DNA of 64,000 nt from Anoplopoma fimbria (lineage: Eukaryota; Chordata; Actinopteri; Perciformes; Anoplopomatidae). The stretch spans positions 10,015,077 to 10,079,076 of the forward strand of contig NC_072452.1 in NCBI RefSeq assembly GCF_027596085.1, read 5' to 3'. Positions 61,911-64,000 of the stretch are shown here, in pieces (the first letter of the stretch is position 1; each line of letters starts with the position of its first letter). The translations under genes were made by a program, and so were the position numbers. Under the pieces are notes generated by a model that was given only the letters and a program-made list of their open reading frames with translations, had not been told where the DNA came from and did no database searches.

Positions 61911-64000
61911 TGTTTTATTTGCCCCTTTACACTAAAAGCTACTTCAGAGCTTCCAGTGGTTGAGAGGCTACATAAGCTCTACAGCAACAAATCCAACCAA
62001 CACAGTGTCACAAATAGGTTTCTATTTGTTGCTGAAATGTTGCTGTTGTTTACGTGGTTCTTGCTTCGACAAAGCTAATATGTAATATCATTTGTATAAA
62101 TAGTTGCCACTGCCTCTAGTTGTTGCTACAGAATGTTTAGTCTAAAAAATGAACCTGCATTATAATAAAAGCTTTACTCTCATGTGGTAACCTGTCAGGC
62201 AGCAACAATAATTGGTAATGGGATTTTCACTGAGCTCTCAAGGCGGAGTCAAAACACTAATGTACTATAAAATGATTTATTTCTACATGGGCCCCAATGC
62301 AACACCTTTGTTATTCCAAATAATTACCTCAACACAAACTGTATGATACAAGCCAACCCACAGCTGTGCACTGAAATGGTATATGATTCTATATAAGCAG
62401 ATTCAAGGTGATTAGATCAGTAGGTGTACAAAAAAACTCAAATTGTAGTCTTTTTAAATGAACTCCCAAGTCATGTTTTAAATTACCACTGTGGTGGCTT
62501 TGTGCTTATTTAAAAAGAGACAAATGTTGTCGCCCAAAGCTAAGAAATAAATGTAATCCCATCTAATAATATAATGCACAAAGTTGGATCCCAAAAGTGA
62601 AAAATACACACTGTGTTTGCATAATGGCAGGAAAAAAGTGTCACATTATAAGCATTCTCAAAAATGAAATAAGGTAATTTCTCTCAGTACAACAAGAATA
62701 ATTAAATATGGAAGTGTGAAGCAAACAGGGCTACAAATGTTGATAAATACGATATTGAAACAAGGTGAAAACTCGTGGCATTATGTTCCTCCAAGTCAAA
62801 TAACAAAACATGTAATTTCCCTTTACCCGTCCAAACCACTGACAAATAAACATATGTTTAAGGTTAAGGATAGATTTAGGGAACGTTGATTTGTCGTTGT
62901 TTGCATCAAAATAAGTATGGAGGTGGTAGTGGTGAAGAAATGTATCCTGCTGTGATAATGATTGGCTCGATTGCCCGATATGCAGTATTATTGCCACTTT
63001 TTATTTTTATTGCAAATAAGTTCATTTATCTTGATTTGACTGCTATATAAATAAGCTTTATTCTTAGGCTGTCTTTAGGTAGCTTTTCAAATGACAGAAA
63101 AGACGGTATTAAAAGTAACTGATACTTGTAATGCTGAACGCAGAGGCGCAATGAGATGCAACGTTGTTTTTTTCCCGCGGAGACTCTTTGGTTGCGTCTG
63201 GTTGCTATGATGTTGGCACAAGGAAGAGTACTTCTTCTGGATGAAGGGAAGGCTAAAACACGTAGGGAGAAAGGAAAAACAAAAATGTTTTCTCCTCCAT
63301 TTTTGCTGTTGTTTGGCACTACATGTAGAATGTGATTGGAGGTCATTGTGCTATTTGCCCCGCTCCTCCGACATTGTGATTTGACGGCTGGGTAAAAAGT
63401 GACAGTGATGAATGCAGCAGTTTACCCAAAGCTTGTTTCAACTCTCATGGACCAGAAAAAAAAACAACAAAGTCCAAAGCTCAGTGAAGAATAGACTCTA
63501 AACGCCTCATCCCGCTGCCACCGTTTGTAGCATGGTGTGAATACGCGGCAATTGCAAAGAATTTAAAAACATTGTGAACATAGCGGTTGTTCTCCTGCGG
63601 TTGACTTGTCAATAGCTTGATATTCTATTTTTGCGGTTATTGCTACAGCCCTACTTGAAGGTTAGCAGACCTTAGTCCTCATGGTTACAAAAACAAAGAC
63701 GTGGTTAAGATTATGGGGTCATGCTTTAAAAAAATAAAAACAACAACAAAACAACAATGTTGCTAGGAGGTTGGAAAGCCTGATGTTCTGTTGACCCACC
63801 CATCCACCCAGACCTCCTCCCTGCATGGACCCCATGAACACTTTAGTTTTGTAACCCCGATCCTAACCTTAATGAAAGATGTTAACTCACCGAGCCTCAT
63901 CAATTATTTGGCAAACAGGTCAAAATGAATTGTCTGGTCACATATTGCCAGGCATGTTCATTTAATGAATTGGGTAATCTAAGTTAGGGCTCATTCCATG

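Overview
This is vertebrate DNA and almost certainly from a ray-finned (teleost) fish. It is AT-rich, mostly non-coding, full of long CA/TG, GA, GAA and GATA microsatellites, and carries fish-type SINE, L1 and palindromic MITE-like repeats. There are no prokaryotic operons, and nearly all open reading frames are chance or repeat-driven.

One protein-coding gene is supported: the 5' part of an AMPA-type glutamate receptor subunit gene, gria3 (GluA3), on the minus strand. Four exons join in frame with GT-AG splice sites: exon 1 (48013-47935, signal peptide), exon 2 (47414-47256), exon 3 (25056-24817) and exon 4 (8917-8730). Together they encode 666 nt, or residues 1-222: the signal peptide and roughly the first half of the extracellular amino-terminal domain. 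Intron phases are 1, 1, 1, 0. Introns are 520 bp, 22.2 kb, 15.9 kb and more than 8.7 kb. Exon 5 and everything after it, including the ligand-binding and channel domains, appear to lie beyond position 1.

Layout. 1-8729 is intron 4, with a 5'-truncated L1 insertion flanked by a 15-bp target duplication and several old fish repeats. 8918-24816 is intron 3, with a tRNA-derived SINE, three long microsatellites and a degenerate minisatellite-like repeat. 25057-47255 is intron 2, with a palindromic MITE-like element, a GAA array, CA arrays and a CpG-dense patch with perfect inverted repeats. 47415-47934 is intron 1, whose donor is abutted by a compound GA/CA microsatellite. 48014 upward is the 5'UTR and promoter side: a short upstream ORF, an 83-bp pure purine tract and a good match to the RE1/NRSE silencer element bound by REST. 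From about 49 to 64 kb no gene is seen. That part holds candidate conserved non-coding blocks, a GATA array and a duplicated ~310-355-bp unit, one copy of which is flanked by a 14-bp direct repeat.

I found no undescribed multi-gene system. The most informative observations are the putative RE1 site and uORF upstream of gria3, the microsatellites that form or touch its splice sites, the young-looking L1 insertion and the duplicated unit at 59-61 kb. Names of dispersed repeats rest on memory of teleost genomes and were not checked against a database.
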